In this document: one piece after another, positions 4,950-5,726 of the stretch
How the letters are laid out: every line of letters begins with the position of its first letter
Numbering within the stretch: the first letter of the stretch is position 1
Source: Defluviitaleaceae bacterium
Lineage (GTDB): Bacteria; Bacillota; Clostridia; Lachnospirales; WQUN01
NCBI GenBank assembly: GCA_009783395.1
Contig: WRHA01000275.1
Span: forward strand, 1 to 5,726
DNA length: 5,726 bases
Reading direction: 5' to 3'
Notes under the pieces: model-generated
Seen by the model: the letters and a program-made list of their open reading frames with translations, nothing else
What the model was told of the DNA's origin: nothing
Database searches by the model: none
Made by a program: the position numbers and the translations under genes

Positions 4950-4978
4950 ATTGTAGTCCGGTGTGACTACAGTTTCAA
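4950..4978 (-). promoter_or_regulatory. SigA-type promoter of the toxin-antitoxin operon
   Basis: Minus-strand TTGAAA (4978-4973) and TACAAT (4955-4950) are separated by exactly 17 bases. Each element has one mismatch to consensus. The -35 element includes the TGA stop codon of the ygiQ gene. A start near 4943 would give a leader of about 24 bases containing the antitoxin ribosome site. Confidence 0.75.
4952..4971. promoter_or_regulatory. Palindrome inside the toxin-antitoxin promoter, candidate operator
   Basis: Perfect 7-base arms TGTAGTC (4952-4958) and GACTACA (4965-4971) are separated by six bases. The palindrome fills most of the promoter spacer and overlaps four bases of the -10 element, so a bound protein would block RNA polymerase. 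Phd/YefM antitoxins bind short palindromes of this kind in their own promoters, making it the likely autoregulatory site. As RNA it would be only a 7-bp hairpin without a U-run, so it is a poor terminator for ygiQ. Confidence 0.6.
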
Positions 4979-5724
4979 GTCTTTCTTCGCGGATCAGATT
5001 TCTTCTTATCCGGGCGAATCAATGCGCGTGGGTGAAACCCGATTAAATCCTTGCGCCCCGCACGAATTAATGCATTTTTCACAATTTCGCGGTTGGCAGG
5101 ATTGCGATATTGGATTAATGCGCGTTGCGTTGCTTTTTCGCGCGCGCTTTTCGCGACGTACACACGCTTGCCCGTGCGGGGATTCATTTCGGTGTAGTAC
5201 ATGCAGGTCGAAAGTGTGCCGGGCGTGGGATAGAAATCCTGCACTTGTCGGGGCAACAGGTTTTCGCGTTGCAAATATTCCGCAAGTGCGATTGCATCAT
5301 CAAGAGTGGATCCGGGGTGGCTCGACATTAAATACGGCACGTCGAATTGTTGCTTATTAATATCGCGGTTTACGGCGGCAAATTTTTCGGCAAATTTTGC
5401 ATATGTGTTAAACGACGGCTTGTTCATTGTGCGAAGCACTTTTGGGGATACATGCTCCGGTGCGACTTTCAGGCGGCCGCTTATGTGATGTTCGCAAAAT
5501 TCGCGCAAAAATTCGTCACAGCCCGGGTCGTGGAGCAGAAAATCGTAGCGAATGCCGGATCGGACGAAAACCTTTTTCACGCCGGGGATTTCGCGAAGTT
5601 TTCGCAGTAGTTGCAAAAATTCGCTGTGGTCGGCACGAAGATTCGGGCATGGGTCGGGCGTGAGGCAATTGCGATTGCAGGCGGAGTCATCCGTCTTCGC
5701 GCACGGATTTGTACGAAAATTCGC
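4975..5724 (-). CDS. YgiQ family radical SAM protein, C-terminal part
   Basis: The frame is open from the right edge (first whole codon at 5724) to a TGA at 4977-4975, giving 249 residues; the start and the CxxxCxxC iron-sulfur motif lie outside. A TTG at 5616 is internal, because clear family sequence continues upstream of it. Visible in order are a cluster of four Cys (NPC, AC, NC and PCPNL, encoded at 5703-5645), VFVRSGIRYDFLLHD, the RLKVAPEHVSPKVLRTMNKP segment, MSSHPGSTLDDAI, and the YgiQ C-terminal (DUF3362) region with QVQDFYPTPGTLSTCMYYT and GFHPRALIRP. The family is widespread and its reaction has not been established. The four-Cys cluster is conserved in relatives and may hold metal (inference). 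The basic tail ends where the toxin-antitoxin promoter begins. No strong terminator follows, so some readthrough into that operon is possible. Confidence 0.93.
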   Translation of the reverse strand, partial: ANFRTNPCAKTDDSACNRNCLTPDPCPNLRADHSEFLQLLRKLREIPGVKKVFVRSGIRYDFLLHDPGCDEFLREFCEHHISGRLKVAPEHVSPKVLRTMNKPSFNTYAKFAEKFAAVNRDINKQQFDVPYLMSSHPGSTLDDAIALAEYLQRENLLPRQVQDFYPTPGTLSTCMYYTEMNPRTGKRVYVAKSAREKATQRALIQYRNPANREIVKNALIRAGRKDLIGFHPRALIRPDKKKSDPRRKT

Positions 5725-5726
5725 CG

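Noticed and set aside
4952..4971. Hairpin after ygiQ as its terminator
   Set aside because: The stem has only seven pairs and no U-run on either strand; its position in the toxin-antitoxin promoter fits an operator better.
5614..5616. TTG as the start of the YgiQ-like protein
   Set aside because: The frame continues upstream to the window edge with recognisable family sequence (PCPNL, DHS), so the gene is merely cut by the window.
1..5726. CRISPR array, tRNA gene, insertion sequence or prophage
   Set aside because: No regularly spaced repeats, cloverleaf-like sequence, transposase or integrase motifs were found on reading both strands.

Overview
This looks like a chromosomal segment of an endospore-forming, Gram-positive bacterium of the Clostridia type. 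An alpha/beta small acid-soluble spore protein is the strongest clue. YqeG, ComFB, EF-P, strong GGAGG-type ribosome sites and near-consensus SigA promoters agree with it. The genus cannot be told from the sequence. Everything is on the minus strand except the 3' end of a 23S rRNA uracil methyltransferase (RlmD/RlmCD family) at the left edge. No tRNA, rRNA, CRISPR array or insertion sequence was seen.

Layout, read in the minus direction from the right edge. (1) 5724-4975 is the C-terminal part of a YgiQ-family radical SAM protein. (2) 4978-4257 is a self-contained Phd/YefM-RelE/ParE toxin-antitoxin cassette. It has its own SigA promoter, a palindrome lying between and overlapping the promoter elements (candidate autoregulatory operator), an ATGA overlap between the two genes, and a 19-bp-arm terminator. 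(3) Directly after that terminator a TTGACA/TATAAA promoter starts a tightly packed seven-gene run from 4203 to 607: ilvE, a PilX-like minor prepilin, yqeG, a GspH/FimT-like prepilin, comFB, efp and a 62-codon gene of unknown function. Gaps within the run are from minus 4 to plus 22 bases. (4) After an A-tract-rich, hairpin-containing spacer comes the spore protein gene (GTG start). Its hairpin terminator separates it from the convergent methyltransferase gene.

The seven-gene run mixes housekeeping functions (branched-chain amino acid transamination, a HAD phosphatase, EF-P) with two pilin-like proteins and a ComFB protein. The latter three point to a type IV pilus or DNA-uptake apparatus whose motor and peptidase genes must lie elsewhere. 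Both prepilin genes start inside the stop codon of the gene before them and lack a close Shine-Dalgarno sequence, so their translation appears coupled to ilvE and yqeG. No clearly new system is evident. The points most worth following are the interleaved prepilin/ComFB genes, the toxin-antitoxin operator, the unknown gene after efp and the unusual spacer before the spore gene.
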